From Gilichinskyi gelida (lineage in GTDB: Bacteria > Acidobacteriota > Thermoanaerobaculia > Gp7-AA8), in NCBI GenBank assembly GCA_038040385.1, contig JBBPII010000016.1, positions 1 to 64,000 of the forward strand: a stretch of DNA of 64,000 bases, read 5' to 3'. The position numbers and the translations under genes are program-made. Position 1 is the first letter of the stretch, and the number at the start of each line of letters is the position of its first letter. Below, piece by piece: positions 41,514 to 55,735 of this stretch. A model generated the notes under the pieces. It was given only the letters and a program-made list of their open reading frames with translations. It was not told the DNA's origin and searched no databases.

Positions 41514-43460
41514 GTGCAGTTCGACGGCCGCCGGCGCGTGATCATTGAAGGTGTCTCTCCGTCAGTCGACGACGGACGGTTCCCCGCCAAGCGCGTGGCG
41601 GGCGACGTGGTGCAGATCGAAGCGGACATCTTCGCCGACGGCCACGACCTCCTCTCCGCGGTGATGCTCCACCGCCACCAGTCGGAAAAGAAGTTGGCCG
41701 AGGTGCGCATGGAGCCGCTGGTCAACGACCGCTGGCGCACGGAGCTGCGCGTCGACCGCCTCGGCTTCACCTTCTTCACCATAGAAGCCTGGGTCGATCA
41801 CTTCCTCACCTGGCATCGCGATCTTCGGAAACGGGTCGAGGCCGCGCAGCTCGACCTCGCCGTCCAGCTCCGCATCGGCCTGGAGATGATCCGCGCCGCC
41901 GCGGCGCGCGCGAAGGCGCGCGACCGCAAGCGCCTCGAGCGCTACGTCGCCATCCTCGAGGGCGACGAGACGGTCGAGGACAAGGTGCTCGAGCTCTGGA
42001 GCGACGAGCTGCTGGCGCTGATGTGGCGGAACGCGGAGCGGACGTTTGCCGTGCGATACCCGTGCGAGCTGGCCATCGAAGTCGATCCGCCGCGCGCCGC
42101 GTTCAGCGCGTGGTACGAGCTCTTCCCGCGTTCCTTCGGCGGATTCCGCGGCGTGGAGGCGGAATTGCCGCGTATCGCGAAGATGGGCTTCGACGTCCTC
42201 TACCTCCCGCCCATCCATCCCATCGGCACCACGTACCGCAAGGGGCGCAACAACGTGACTATCGCGCAGGCCGGCGACGCCGGCAGCCCGTGGGCCATCG
42301 GCGCGGCGGAAGGTGGTCACGCCGCCATCCACGCGGACCTCGGCACGCCCGACGATTTCCGCCGGCTGGTCGCCGCGGCGAAGTCGCGCGGCATCGACGT
42401 CGCGCTCGACATGGCGTTCCAGGCCTCGCCCGACCACCCGCTCGTGCGGGAGCATCCGGACTGGTTTCAGCAGCGGCCTGACGGCACCATCCAGTACGCG
42501 GAAAATCCGCCGAAGAAATACCAGGACATCTATCCCTTTCACTTCGAGAGCAAAGCGTGGCAGGAGCTGTGGGAAGAGCTGCGCGACGTCTTCCGCTACT
42601 GGATCGGGCAGGGCGTGCGGATTTTCCGCGTCGACAATCCGCACACCAAGCCGCTACCGTTCTGGCAGTGGGCGCTGCGCGAGATCAAGAGCGAGCATGC
42701 GGACGTGATCTTCCTGGCCGAGGCGTTTACCAGGCCGAAGATCATGTATTGGCTGGCGAAGGCGGGGTTCAGCCAGTCGTACACGTACTTTGCGTGGCGC
42801 AACACCAGGCACGAGCTGACCGAGTACTTCACGGAGATCAGCAAGCCGCCGGTGAGCGACTTCTTCCGCCCCAACGCGTGGCCGAATACGCCGGACATCC
42901 TGACGGAGTATCTGCAGTACGGCGGACGGCCGGCGTTCATCATCCGGCTGATTCTCGCCGCGACGCTCAGCGCGAACTACGGCGTATACGGCCCGGCCTT
43001 TGACCGCTTCGTGAGCGAGGCGCGCGACGCGGGGAGCGAGGAATACCACGACTCCGAAAAATACGAAGCGCGCCGCTGGGGCGTGACGGACGACGATCTG
43101 ACGGAAATGATGACCCTCGTCAACCGCATCCGCCGCGAGAATCCGGCATTGCAGCAGAACGCCACGCTCGCATTTCATCCGACGGACAACGATGAGCTGA
43201 TCTGCTACAGCAAGTCGGCCGGCGAGAACGTCGTGGTCGCAGTCGTCAATCTCGATCCGCACAACACACAAGCGGGCTGGATCGATCTGAAACTCGACAT
43301 TCCGTATCCCTTCCAGGTTCACGAGCTGCTTACAGGCGCGCGCTTCACGTGGCACGGCCCGCGGAATCACGTGCAGCTCAATCCTCACGTGGTGCCCGCG
43401 CATATCTTTAGGATTCGGAGAAAGGTGAGAACGGAGCGTGATTTTGAATACTTCTTGTGA
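41514..43460 (+). CDS. glgE: alpha-1,4-glucan:maltose-1-phosphate maltosyltransferase
   Basis: Encodes 648 residues (GTG start). GlgE extends alpha-glucan with maltose from maltose-1-phosphate. An N-terminal beta domain (about 1-95) and helical insert precede the GH13 barrel with WYELFPRS, FDVLYLPPIHPIG, the nucleophile Asp374 (FRVDNPHTKP) and acid/base Glu403 (FLAEAFTRP). The C-terminus has EYHDSEKYEARRW, typical of GlgE. The gene leads the trehalose-glucan cluster, and the neighbouring TreS-Mak makes its substrate. Confidence 0.95.
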   Translation: MQFDGRRRVIIEGVSPSVDDGRFPAKRVAGDVVQIEADIFADGHDLLSAVMLHRHQSEKKLAEVRMEPLVNDRWRTELRVDRLGFTFFTIEAWVDHFLTWHRDLRKRVEAAQLDLAVQLRIGLEMIRAAAARAKARDRKRLERYVAILEGDETVEDKVLELWSDELLALMWRNAERTFAVRYPCELAIEVDPPRAAFSAWYELFPRSFGGFRGVEAELPRIAKMGFDVLYLPPIHPIGTTYRKGRNNVTIAQAGDAGSPWAIGAAEGGHAAIHADLGTPDDFRRLVAAAKSRGIDVALDMAFQASPDHPLVREHPDWFQQRPDGTIQYAENPPKKYQDIYPFHFESKAWQELWEELRDVFRYWIGQGVRIFRVDNPHTKPLPFWQWALREIKSEHADVIFLAEAFTRPKIMYWLAKAGFSQSYTYFAWRNTRHELTEYFTEISKPPVSDFFRPNAWPNTPDILTEYLQYGGRPAFIIRLILAATLSANYGVYGPAFDRFVSEARDAGSEEYHDSEKYEARRWGVTDDDLTEMMTLVNRIRRENPALQQNATLAFHPTDNDELICYSKSAGENVVVAVVNLDPHNTQAGWIDLKLDIPYPFQVHELLTGARFTWHGPRNHVQLNPHVVPAHIFRIRRKVRTERDFEYFL

Positions 43461-43532
43461 GGGTGTCGGGCGCGCTGCTGCGCGCCCCTACGTGCGTTTG
43501 TAGGGGCGGCCTGCAGGCCGCCCGGTACCCTC
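43459..43532. repeat. double-hairpin repeat between glgE and treS-mak
   Basis: GAGGGT and ACCCTC bound the element. Inside are GGGCGCGCTGCTGCGCGCCC and GGGCGGCCTGCAGGCCGCCC, each a strong hairpin. The glgE stop lies in its left edge. Confidence 0.85.
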
Positions 43533-43543
43533 GGTGGCAACTT

Positions 43544-46723
<3,180 letters not shown>

Positions 46724-46768
46724 CCCTCACCCGGCCTTCGGCCACCCTCTCCCGCAAGCGGGAGAGGG
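46724..46768. repeat. palindromic repeat, 'CTCTCCCGCAAGCGGGAGAGG' type (copy 3, short)
   Basis: Starts CCCTCACCCGGCC right after the treS-mak stop and contains CCCTCTCCCGCAAGCGGGAG. It lies between convergent genes. Confidence 0.85.
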
Positions 46769-46778
46769 CCAAGTTGTC

Positions 46779-47345
46779 CTACTTCAAATTCCTGATCGCG
46801 TTCAACGCCACGTCGTGCCCTTTTTTCCGCGCCGCATCGGCGGCGTCGAGGACGCTCGTGCGCCGCCGCTGGTTGAGCTCGGCCATCGCGCCGAGCTCCT
46901 CGAGGCGCTGCTGCATCGCGGCGGGCGCGGCATCGGCGCCCAGCGGCTCCGGCGCCTTGGCGTAGTCGCCTGAAAGTTTGAGCGCGTATTTCGCTCCCAC
47001 CTTCGGCTCGAGGCCAGCGGCCTTCATCGCCTCCTGGACCGCGCGCTTCTGCTCGTCGATCTTCGTCGTCTCCGCGGCGATGATATCCGCGGCCTCGGAC
47101 ATCACGTACGAGGCCAGCGCGTCGATGTCCGCCGCGCTCAACTCCGCGTCGGGAAACGCGGTCTTGACGGCTTTCTGCGCCGATTTGACGTCGACCTTGG
47201 CGATGGACGCCGCGGCGCGCTCGAGCTTCTCGATCGCCGACGGCGCGAGCGCCGCGTGGAGCTCGGGGTGCGCCTTCACGGCTTGGCGATCGACGGAGAC
47301 GTCAGTTTGGGCGAAGAGAGCGACGGCGATCAGGAATGCGTGCAT
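46779..47345 (-). CDS. small exported helical protein, unknown
   Basis: Encodes 188 residues. A short signal-like start (MHAFLIAVALFAQT) is followed by Ala/Lys/Glu-rich helices (ALAPSAIEKLERAAASIAKV). I cannot assign a function. It is divergent from glgB with only 22 bp between the start codons. TATGCT ends six bases before the ATG. Confidence 0.6.
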   Translation of the reverse strand: MHAFLIAVALFAQTDVSVDRQAVKAHPELHAALAPSAIEKLERAAASIAKVDVKSAQKAVKTAFPDAELSAADIDALASYVMSEAADIIAAETTKIDEQKRAVQEAMKAAGLEPKVGAKYALKLSGDYAKAPEPLGADAAPAAMQQRLEELGAMAELNQRRRTSVLDAADAARKKGHDVALNAIRNLK

Positions 47346-47350
47346 GGCGT

Positions 47351-47357
47351 TAGCATA
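47351..47357. promoter_or_regulatory. overlapping divergent -10 elements (glgB side)
   Basis: TATGCT (minus, 47357-47352) serves the small exported protein, and TAGCAT (plus, 47351-47356) lies 11 bases before the glgB ATG. The two hexamers overlap almost completely. Confidence 0.4.
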
Positions 47358-47367
47358 GCGGACCTTG

Positions 47368-49352
<1,985 letters not shown>

Positions 49353-49356
<4 letters not shown>

Positions 49357-51119
49357 CCAAGACGATCGACATCGGCGCCGCGGCCATCCCGGGCCGCGAA
49401 ACCTTCCCGCCCGCCGCCTATTCGCGCGAGTGGGCGATCGCGCGCCTCGGCGCCCATCTCGTGGCGCTGGACCGCTGCGAGTTTCGGGTGTGGGCGCCGG
49501 ACGCCGGCCGTGTCGAGCTCCACCTGGTCGCGCCGCACGACCGGCGCATCGCGCTGACGAAGAACGACGGCGGATACCACGAAGGCGTCGTCGACGCCGG
49601 GGCGGGCACGCGCTACGTCTTCGTCATCAACGGCAACGAGCGACCCGATCCCGCCTCGCGTCTGCAACCGGAGGGGGTGCACGGGCCGTCCGAGGTCGTG
49701 CCGGAGGATTTCGAGTGGCACGACGAGGGGTGGCGCGGCGTGCCGCTCGAGGACTACGTCATCTATGAGCTGCACGTCGGTACCTTCACCGACGAGGGCA
49801 CTTTCGAGGCCATCATCCCGCGCCTCGACGCGCTGCGCGACCTCGGCCTCACCGCCATCGAGCTGCTGCCGATCGCGCAATTTCCCGGCGGCCGCAACTG
49901 GGGCTACGACGGGACGTACGTCGCCGCGGCGCAGAACACCTACGGCGGGCCGCTCGGTCTCAAGCGCCTGGCCGACGCCTGCCACGCGCGCGGGCTCGCG
50001 CTCGTTCTCGACGTGGTCTACAACCACCTCGGCCCCGAGGGCAACTACCTCGCGGAGTACGGGCCGTACTTCACTGACCGCTACAAGACGCCGTGGGGGC
50101 TGGCGCTCAACTTCGATGGCCCGCACAGCGATGACGTCCGCTGGTTCTTCATCCACAACGCGCTGCAGTGGATCGACGAGTTTCATGTCGACGCGCTGCG
50201 CGTCGACGCCGTCCACGCCATCGTCGATCATTCCGCGGAGCCGTTCCTCCAGGACCTGACCACCGCGGTGCGCGCGCGCGCGGAGCAGCTCGGCCGCCAC
50301 GTCTATACATTCGCTGAAAGTGATCTCAACGACCCGCGGGTGATTACGCCGCGCGAGCAGCTCGGACTCGGGTTCGACTCGCAGTGGAGCGACGACTTCC
50401 ACCACGCGCTCCACGCGCTGCTCACCGGCGAACAGGACGGCTATTACCTCGGATTCGGCAAGGTGAGCGATCTCGCCCGCGTCTTGACCGACGGTTACCT
50501 CTTCGTCGGCCAGCACTCGCCATATCGCGGCCGGAAGTACGGGCTCAAGCCGCTGACGCGCGACGGCGCGACGTTCGTGGTCTTCGCGCAGAATCACGAT
50601 CAGGTCGGCAATCGCATGCGCGGCGAGCGGCTGTCGGCCCTCGTCCCGCGCGAGAAGGTCCGCCTCGCCGCGGCCGCGGTGGTCCTGTCACCGTTCATCC
50701 CCATGCTGTTCATGGGGGAGGAGTACGGCGAGACCGCGCCCTTCCAATACTTCACCTCGCACAACGATCCCGATCTCATCGAAGCCGTCCGCCTCGGCCG
50801 CCGCGAGGAGTTCGATGACTTCGATTGGGAAGGCGAGCCCCCAGATCCGCACGACGAGGCGACGTTCTTACGCTCGAAGCTCCAGTGGGACCGCCAGGAC
50901 TCCTCATTGCGCGACCTCTACCGCGACCTGCTGCGCCTCCGCCGCGAGACCCCCGCCCTGCGCACGCTCGACCTCGACGCCGTGAAGGTCGAAGCCAATG
51001 AGGAGACGGGCGTGCTGGTCGTGCACCGCGGCGCGGTGACGCTTATTTTCAATTTCAGCGACGAGGAGCGGATGGCGGCGGGCGTGAGGGTGGGGGGGTG
51101 GGATTTTGCGGTGAAGTGA
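49353..51119 (+). CDS. treZ: malto-oligosyltrehalose trehalohydrolase
   Basis: Encodes 588 residues. TreZ releases trehalose from maltooligosyl-trehalose. An N-terminal CBM48-like domain (about 35-120) precedes the barrel, with DYVIYELHVGTFTDEG, VYNHLGPEGNYL, nucleophile Asp285 (LRVDAVHAI), Glu322 (FAESDLNDPR) and QNHDQVGNR. The GTG start overlaps the glgB stop (GTGA). treY lies 2 kb downstream, separated by an accessory block. Confidence 0.94.
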
Positions 51120-51120
51120 C

Positions 51121-51240
51121 ATGAAGGGGCAGCAATATCTGCGCACCGTTCAGGGCGGCGTTCTGCTGATCGACTTACCAGAAGTCCTGCCAAATCATTT
51201 CTCGGTCGAGATTGAATACAAGCGATCGCAGAGTAACTTT
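51121..51240 (+). pseudogene. possible gene fragment
   Basis: An ATG two bases after the treZ stop opens a frame (MKGQQYLRTVQGGVLLIDLP, EVLPNHFSVEIEYK) that looks like part of a beta-sandwich protein for about 45 residues, then becomes Arg/Cys-rich and unconvincing. The longer frame runs to 51444. Otherwise the stretch 51120-51427 holds nothing I can support. Confidence 0.3.
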
Positions 51241-51415
51241 CCTCTGTTACTCGACACGGCTACCAAAGGCGCCAGATTCGCATTATGTTGCCGCCTGGTA
51301 CTCCCGACACGCCAGCGCTGGTTTCGACGATTCGTAAAGCCGAAGGCGGAAAACTGCGGTATCGATAAACATGTGACGCGAGTCCGTTGGCTTCACGAAA
51401 CGGTGGGAAATCGGC

Positions 51416-51421
51416 TAAGAT
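51416..51421 (+). promoter_or_regulatory. -10 element TAAGAT of the DUF3024 gene
   Basis: TAAGAT ends six bases before the ATG at 51428, without a Shine-Dalgarno. Confidence 0.45.
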
Positions 51422-51427
51422 CCCGAC

Positions 51428-51772
51428 ATGTCCCTTCCTGCTGAGGTCGTCACTGCCGCCGAAGCCGCGCTTCGCGACTTCTGCAGTCACCATTCGTCCC
51501 CGGCGATCGCCGATCAGGTTCGCTACGCCTATGAAATCAATGGGTTAACGGCGTTGCTGCTCGAGCAGCGGCCCGGCTTCATGAACCCGTCCGAGTGGTC
51601 ATCGTTCCCGGTGGCGAAGTTCCGCTACGCGGTGGCGAAGCGTCAGTGGTCGCTGTACTGGTCGGACTCGAACGGTCGGTGGCGTCGCTTGTCCAACGTG
51701 CCGGCGACCGACGACATCCGCAAGCTCATTAAGGTCGTCGCCGACGATCCATTGAGCGTATTTCTCGGTTGA
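51428..51772 (+). CDS. DUF3024-family protein
   Basis: Encodes 114 residues with the DUF3024 pattern: IADQVRYAYEINGLTALLLE, then VAKFRYAVAKRQWSLYWSDS with NGRWRRL. The family is small and of unknown function. It belongs to the accessory block inserted between treZ and treY. Confidence 0.75.
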   Translation: MSLPAEVVTAAEAALRDFCSHHSSPAIADQVRYAYEINGLTALLLEQRPGFMNPSEWSSFPVAKFRYAVAKRQWSLYWSDSNGRWRRLSNVPATDDIRKLIKVVADDPLSVFLG

Positions 51773-51783
51773 ATCGAGAATAC

Positions 51784-52173
51784 CTAAGACCGCTTCTTCC
51801 TGTTTGTTCCTGATTTTTCCAAGTTCTGCTTCGCTCTGAACCTCACGATCTTGTGTATCAAGGCCACGGGAATTGGTCGATCGAACGGAAGTCTCAGAGT
51901 GCCCTTTCCACCTTCATAAAGAGACAGTTCCTTTTTGAACTCCTCCACTCCTCTTGGCACGGGATAAAAGCCAATATGCGATTTAAAAGCAGCAAAATGA
52001 ACCAGATTGCCATTCAGGACGAAGGTTGGGATTTGATATTTGATCGCTTCTTCTGCGTCCGGCGCCGCTTTTTTGATCGTTGCTCTCATCTTTTGCAGAA
52101 TCTCCTGGACATCATCCGGGAAGCCCGCAATGTAATCATCGATGTCTTTTGGTGCTGTCTTGCCGGCTCTCAT
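51784..52173 (-). CDS. DUF1801/YdhG-like protein
   Basis: Encodes 129 residues: IDDYIAGFPDDVQEILQKMR, EAIKYQIPTFVLNGNLVHFA and GFYPVPRGVEEFK are typical of the DUF1801 (YdhG/YjbR-like) family, function unknown. The coding sequence is visibly richer in A/T than the surrounding trehalose genes, which suggests recent transfer. Confidence 0.85.
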   Translation of the reverse strand: MRAGKTAPKDIDDYIAGFPDDVQEILQKMRATIKKAAPDAEEAIKYQIPTFVLNGNLVHFAAFKSHIGFYPVPRGVEEFKKELSLYEGGKGTLRLPFDRPIPVALIHKIVRFRAKQNLEKSGTNRKKRS

Positions 52174-52259
52174 CCCGTTGCCTCCGCAAGGGCAGTATAG
52201 CTTTGGGATCGCCGCGGACGCAGCCCTGATGCAGTATCATTCGGGCACCCGGAAATCGA

Positions 52260-53045
52260 ATGGCTGATCTCTTCCTGAGCTACGCGCGAGAGGATCGAGC
52301 GTGCGCCGAATTGCTGGCCACCGCGCTGTCCAGCCGCGGCTGGACGGTGTGGTGGGACCGTCGAATCCAGGTCGGCCGCTCGTTCTCCGAGGTGATCGAG
52401 CGCGAGCTCGAGCAGGCGCGCTGCGTCATCGTGCTCTGGTCGCGCCACTCGCTGGCCTCCGACTGGGTCCAGAACGAGGCGGCCGAGGCGGCGCGCAAAA
52501 AGTCGCTGGTGCCGGTCCGCATCGAGGACGTGCGCCCGCCCCTCGAATTTCGCCGCCTCCAGACCGCCGATCTGTTCAATTGGCAAAAGGGATTCGAGAG
52601 CCCCGAGTTCGATGCCTGTCTGGCGTCGATTGAGATGCTGGTTGGGAACACGGCGGCCCGCCCTTTGCCGAGCCGGCGTCCGACGGCCCCCGGGATACCC
52701 ACTCCGCAAGCCGCCCCGCCGCCGCCTCAGGTGCCCCAGCAGCCGGCGCCGCAGCAGCCGTACCCACCCGCCCCGCAGCAGTATGCCGTTCCGCCGCCGA
52801 TCCAGGGAACGGTGCCGAATTACCTCATCCCCGCCATTCTGGTGACCATCGGCTGCTGCTTACCGCTCGGGATCGCGGCAATCGTCTACGCCGCGCAGGT
52901 GAATACGAAGCTCGCCGCGGGCGACGTCGCAGGGGCGAAGCGTTCGTCCGATATGGCCAAGCGGTGGTGCTGGATTGCCTTTTTCGCCGGGATCGCGGGA
53001 TGGGTCCTATGGTTCGCCGTCACGGCGGCGAATCAGTCCTTCTGA
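52260..53045 (+). CDS. TIR domain fused to a CD225/dispanin membrane domain
   Basis: Encodes 261 residues. The TIR domain (about 1-125) has DLFLSYAREDRACAELLATA, WTVWWDRRIQVG and SRHSLASDWVQNEA, whose Glu73 aligns with the catalytic Glu of NAD+-cleaving TIR domains. A Pro/Gln linker (about 138-182) leads to a CD225/dispanin domain (about 185-255): TIGCCLPLGIAAIVYA, then AAGDVAGAKRSSDMAKRW, with two membrane helices. It is probably an inner-membrane signalling or defence protein; that is inference. It lies 56 bp upstream of treY. Confidence 0.88.
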   Translation: MADLFLSYAREDRACAELLATALSSRGWTVWWDRRIQVGRSFSEVIERELEQARCVIVLWSRHSLASDWVQNEAAEAARKKSLVPVRIEDVRPPLEFRRLQTADLFNWQKGFESPEFDACLASIEMLVGNTAARPLPSRRPTAPGIPTPQAAPPPPQVPQQPAPQQPYPPAPQQYAVPPPIQGTVPNYLIPAILVTIGCCLPLGIAAIVYAAQVNTKLAAGDVAGAKRSSDMAKRWCWIAFFAGIAGWVLWFAVTAANQSF

Positions 53046-53101
53046 GGGCGCAGAATCAGCACCCCTTCGGCGGGCGTCCCCTTTGCAGCGGCCTCGGCCA
53101 G

Positions 53102-55726
53102 ATGTACCGCGTCCCGCGCGCCACCTACCGGCTGCAACTCAATGCCGGCTTTACCTTCGCCGATGTGAAGTCCGTCGCGCCGTACCTTGCCGAGCTCGGC
53201 ATCAGCGACATCTATTCGTCGCCCATCCTCAAGGCGCGCAAGGGGAGCACGCACGGCTACGACATCGTCGATCCTGCGGTTCTCAATCCCGAGCTCGGAA
53301 CCGAAGCTGACTTTGCGACGCTGCACCAGGCGCTGGCGCGACAGCAGATCGGCCTCCTTCTCGACGTAGTGCCGAACCACATGGCGGCGAGCCACGAGAA
53401 CGCGTGGTGGATGAGCGTGCTCGAGAACGGGCCGAAGTCGCGCTTCGTCCACTACTTCGACATCGACTGGCGCTGCGACCGAATCCTTCTCCCGATCCTC
53501 GGCCGCCCGTACGGCGAGGCGCTCGAATCGCGCGAGATCCGCCTTCGCTTCGACGAAGAAGGCTTCTGGATCGCGTACTACGACAAGCGTCTTCCGTTGG
53601 CGCCGGACTCCTACCGCCTGGTTCTTCGCGAGTGCGCGCCGTTGCCGGACGAACTGCGCGAGCTGGTGGAGGTCGACGCCGAGGTCGCGAACAGCAAGTT
53701 CCTCAAAGAAACGCTTTGGCGGATTTGCGAGGAGGACCCGAACTTTCGCGCGACGCTCGACGCGACCGTCGAAGGCATCAGCATCGACGCGCTCGATGCG
53801 CTGCTCGATGCGCAGTGGTACCGGCTCGCGTACTGGCGCATCGCCAGCGAGACCATCAACTACCGCCGCTTCTTCGATGTGACCGATCTGGTCGGCGTTC
53901 GCGTCGAGAATCCCGAGGTGTTCGAGGCGCGCAACCGGCGCATCTTCGAGCTGATTGCCGAGGGAAAAGTGACCGGACTGCGCATCGACCACATCGACGG
54001 GCTGCACGACCCGGTCACGCACATGCGGAAGCTGCAGGCGCGCCTGGCTGACGGCTTCTACGTCATCGTGGAGAAAATCCTGGCGCACGACGAAGAGCTG
54101 CCGGCGGAATTTCCGGTGAGCGGGACGACGGGCTATGAATTTGCCAACGCCCTCAACGCGCTCTTCGTCGACAGCGCGGGGCTGCAGCGGCTCGACGCCT
54201 TCTATCGCGCCTTCACCGGCGAGACGCGATCGTTCGCCGACATCTGCTACGAGAAGAAGAAGCAGGTGATCCAGGAGCTCTTCTCCGGCGAGATGCGCGC
54301 GCTCGGCGAGCAGCTCGCGGACGTGGCGATGTCCGACCGCAACGCGCGCGATTTCGCGCCCGTCGACCTCACCGCCGCCCTGACGGAAGTCATCGCCTGC
54401 CTGAACGTTTATCGCACCTACGTGCGCGACGAGGCGGTGAGCGACGCCGACGCGCGCCGCATCCGCGAGGCGATCGCCTGTGCCCGCGCCCGCGCCGCGC
54501 TCTCGGTCGACCGCCGGCTGTTCATCTTCCTGGAGAACGTGCTGCTCGTGCGGCCGCCGGCGTACGTCAAGGATCGCGACCGGTGGCTGGCGTTCGTCAC
54601 GCGATGGCAGCAGTTCACCGCCCGGGTGATGGCCAAGGGCGTGGAGGACACGGCGTTCTATACGTACAACCGCCTGGTGTCGCTCAACGAAGTGGGGGGC
54701 GAGCCGGGTCGCGAGGCATTCGACGGCGCAGCGGACCTCCACCGGCACAACGCGCGCCGCGCCGCCGCCTGGCCGCACACGCTCAACGCGACGTCGACGC
54801 ACGATACGAAGCGGAGCGAGGACGTCCGCGCGCGCATCGATGTCCTCTCCGAGATGCCCGATGTATGGGCGCGACAGGTGCGCCGCTGGTCGCGCATGAA
54901 CGCGGCGCTGCGGCGCGACGGCATCCCGCATCCCAACGAGGAGTTGCTCCTGTATCAGACGCTTATGGGGATGTGGCCTCTCGACGACGCCGATCTGCCA
55001 TCCGTGCGCCCGCGACTGAAGCTGTATCTGGAGAAGGCGGCGCGCGAGGCGAAGTCGCACACGAGCTGGATTGCCCCCAACGCCGAATACGAGGAAGCGC
55101 TCCTCGGATTCGCCGACGCGCTTCTCAGCCACGACGACTTCTGCCGCGAGCTCGTGCGTTTTCAGAAGCGCGTGGCGTTCTTCGGCGCGATCAACGCGCT
55201 GGCGCAATTGGTCGTGAAGGCAACCTCGCCCGGCGTGCCCGATTTCTACCAGGGAACGGAGCTGTGGGACTTCAGCCTGGTCGATCCCGACAACCGCCGA
55301 CCAATCGATTACGCGCGCCGAGCGGCGATGCTGCGCAAAATCAAGTCGGCGAATGTCGACACGCTGCTGCGCCGCTGGCCCGACGGCCGGGTGAAGCTGT
55401 TCACGACGTGGAAGCTGCTCGACGTGCGCGCGCGCCACGCCGACCTGTTCCGCGACGGCGACTACGAACCGCTCGAGGTCACCCCCAACGTCTTCGCCTT
55501 CGTCCGCCGCAATGCCGGCGGCGCGGTCGCCGTCGCCGTCCCCCGCCTCGCATCGCAGCTCGTCAAGCCCGGCAAGTTCCCCCTCGGCGAGGTCTGGGGC
55601 GACACCACCCTCCCGCTCCCCGGCCGCTGGCGCAACGCGTTCACGGGGGGGGTGGTGGAGGGGGAATCGCTGCTGCTGCGGGAGGTGTTCGCGCGGTTTC
55701 CGGTGGCGGTGTTGGAGAAGGCGTAG
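53102..55726 (+). CDS. treY: malto-oligosyltrehalose synthase
   Basis: Encodes 874 residues. TreY turns the reducing end of a maltooligosaccharide into a trehalose unit, the step before TreZ. Motifs include YRVPRATYRLQLNAGFTFAD, SPILKARKGSTHGYDI, VVPNHMA, nucleophile Asp296 (LRIDHIDGLHDP), Glu324 (VIVEKILAHDE), MAKGVEDTAFYTYNRL and FYQGTELWDF. The ATG at 53102 was chosen because the upstream frame overlaps the TIR gene and is not family-like. Confidence 0.95.
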   Translation: MYRVPRATYRLQLNAGFTFADVKSVAPYLAELGISDIYSSPILKARKGSTHGYDIVDPAVLNPELGTEADFATLHQALARQQIGLLLDVVPNHMAASHENAWWMSVLENGPKSRFVHYFDIDWRCDRILLPILGRPYGEALESREIRLRFDEEGFWIAYYDKRLPLAPDSYRLVLRECAPLPDELRELVEVDAEVANSKFLKETLWRICEEDPNFRATLDATVEGISIDALDALLDAQWYRLAYWRIASETINYRRFFDVTDLVGVRVENPEVFEARNRRIFELIAEGKVTGLRIDHIDGLHDPVTHMRKLQARLADGFYVIVEKILAHDEELPAEFPVSGTTGYEFANALNALFVDSAGLQRLDAFYRAFTGETRSFADICYEKKKQVIQELFSGEMRALGEQLADVAMSDRNARDFAPVDLTAALTEVIACLNVYRTYVRDEAVSDADARRIREAIACARARAALSVDRRLFIFLENVLLVRPPAYVKDRDRWLAFVTRWQQFTARVMAKGVEDTAFYTYNRLVSLNEVGGEPGREAFDGAADLHRHNARRAAAWPHTLNATSTHDTKRSEDVRARIDVLSEMPDVWARQVRRWSRMNAALRRDGIPHPNEELLLYQTLMGMWPLDDADLPSVRPRLKLYLEKAAREAKSHTSWIAPNAEYEEALLGFADALLSHDDFCRELVRFQKRVAFFGAINALAQLVVKATSPGVPDFYQGTELWDFSLVDPDNRRPIDYARRAAMLRKIKSANVDTLLRRWPDGRVKLFTTWKLLDVRARHADLFRDGDYEPLEVTPNVFAFVRRNAGGAVAVAVPRLASQLVKPGKFPLGEVWGDTTLPLPGRWRNAFTGGVVEGESLLLREVFARFPVAVLEKA

Positions 55727-55735
55727 GCTATCGTG

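Noticed and set aside
51121..51444. Full 107-codon ORF after treZ as a real gene
   Set aside because: Only the first about 40 codons look protein-like; the rest is Arg/Cys/Trp-rich and ends inside the promoter of the DUF3024 gene. Kept only as a possible fragment.
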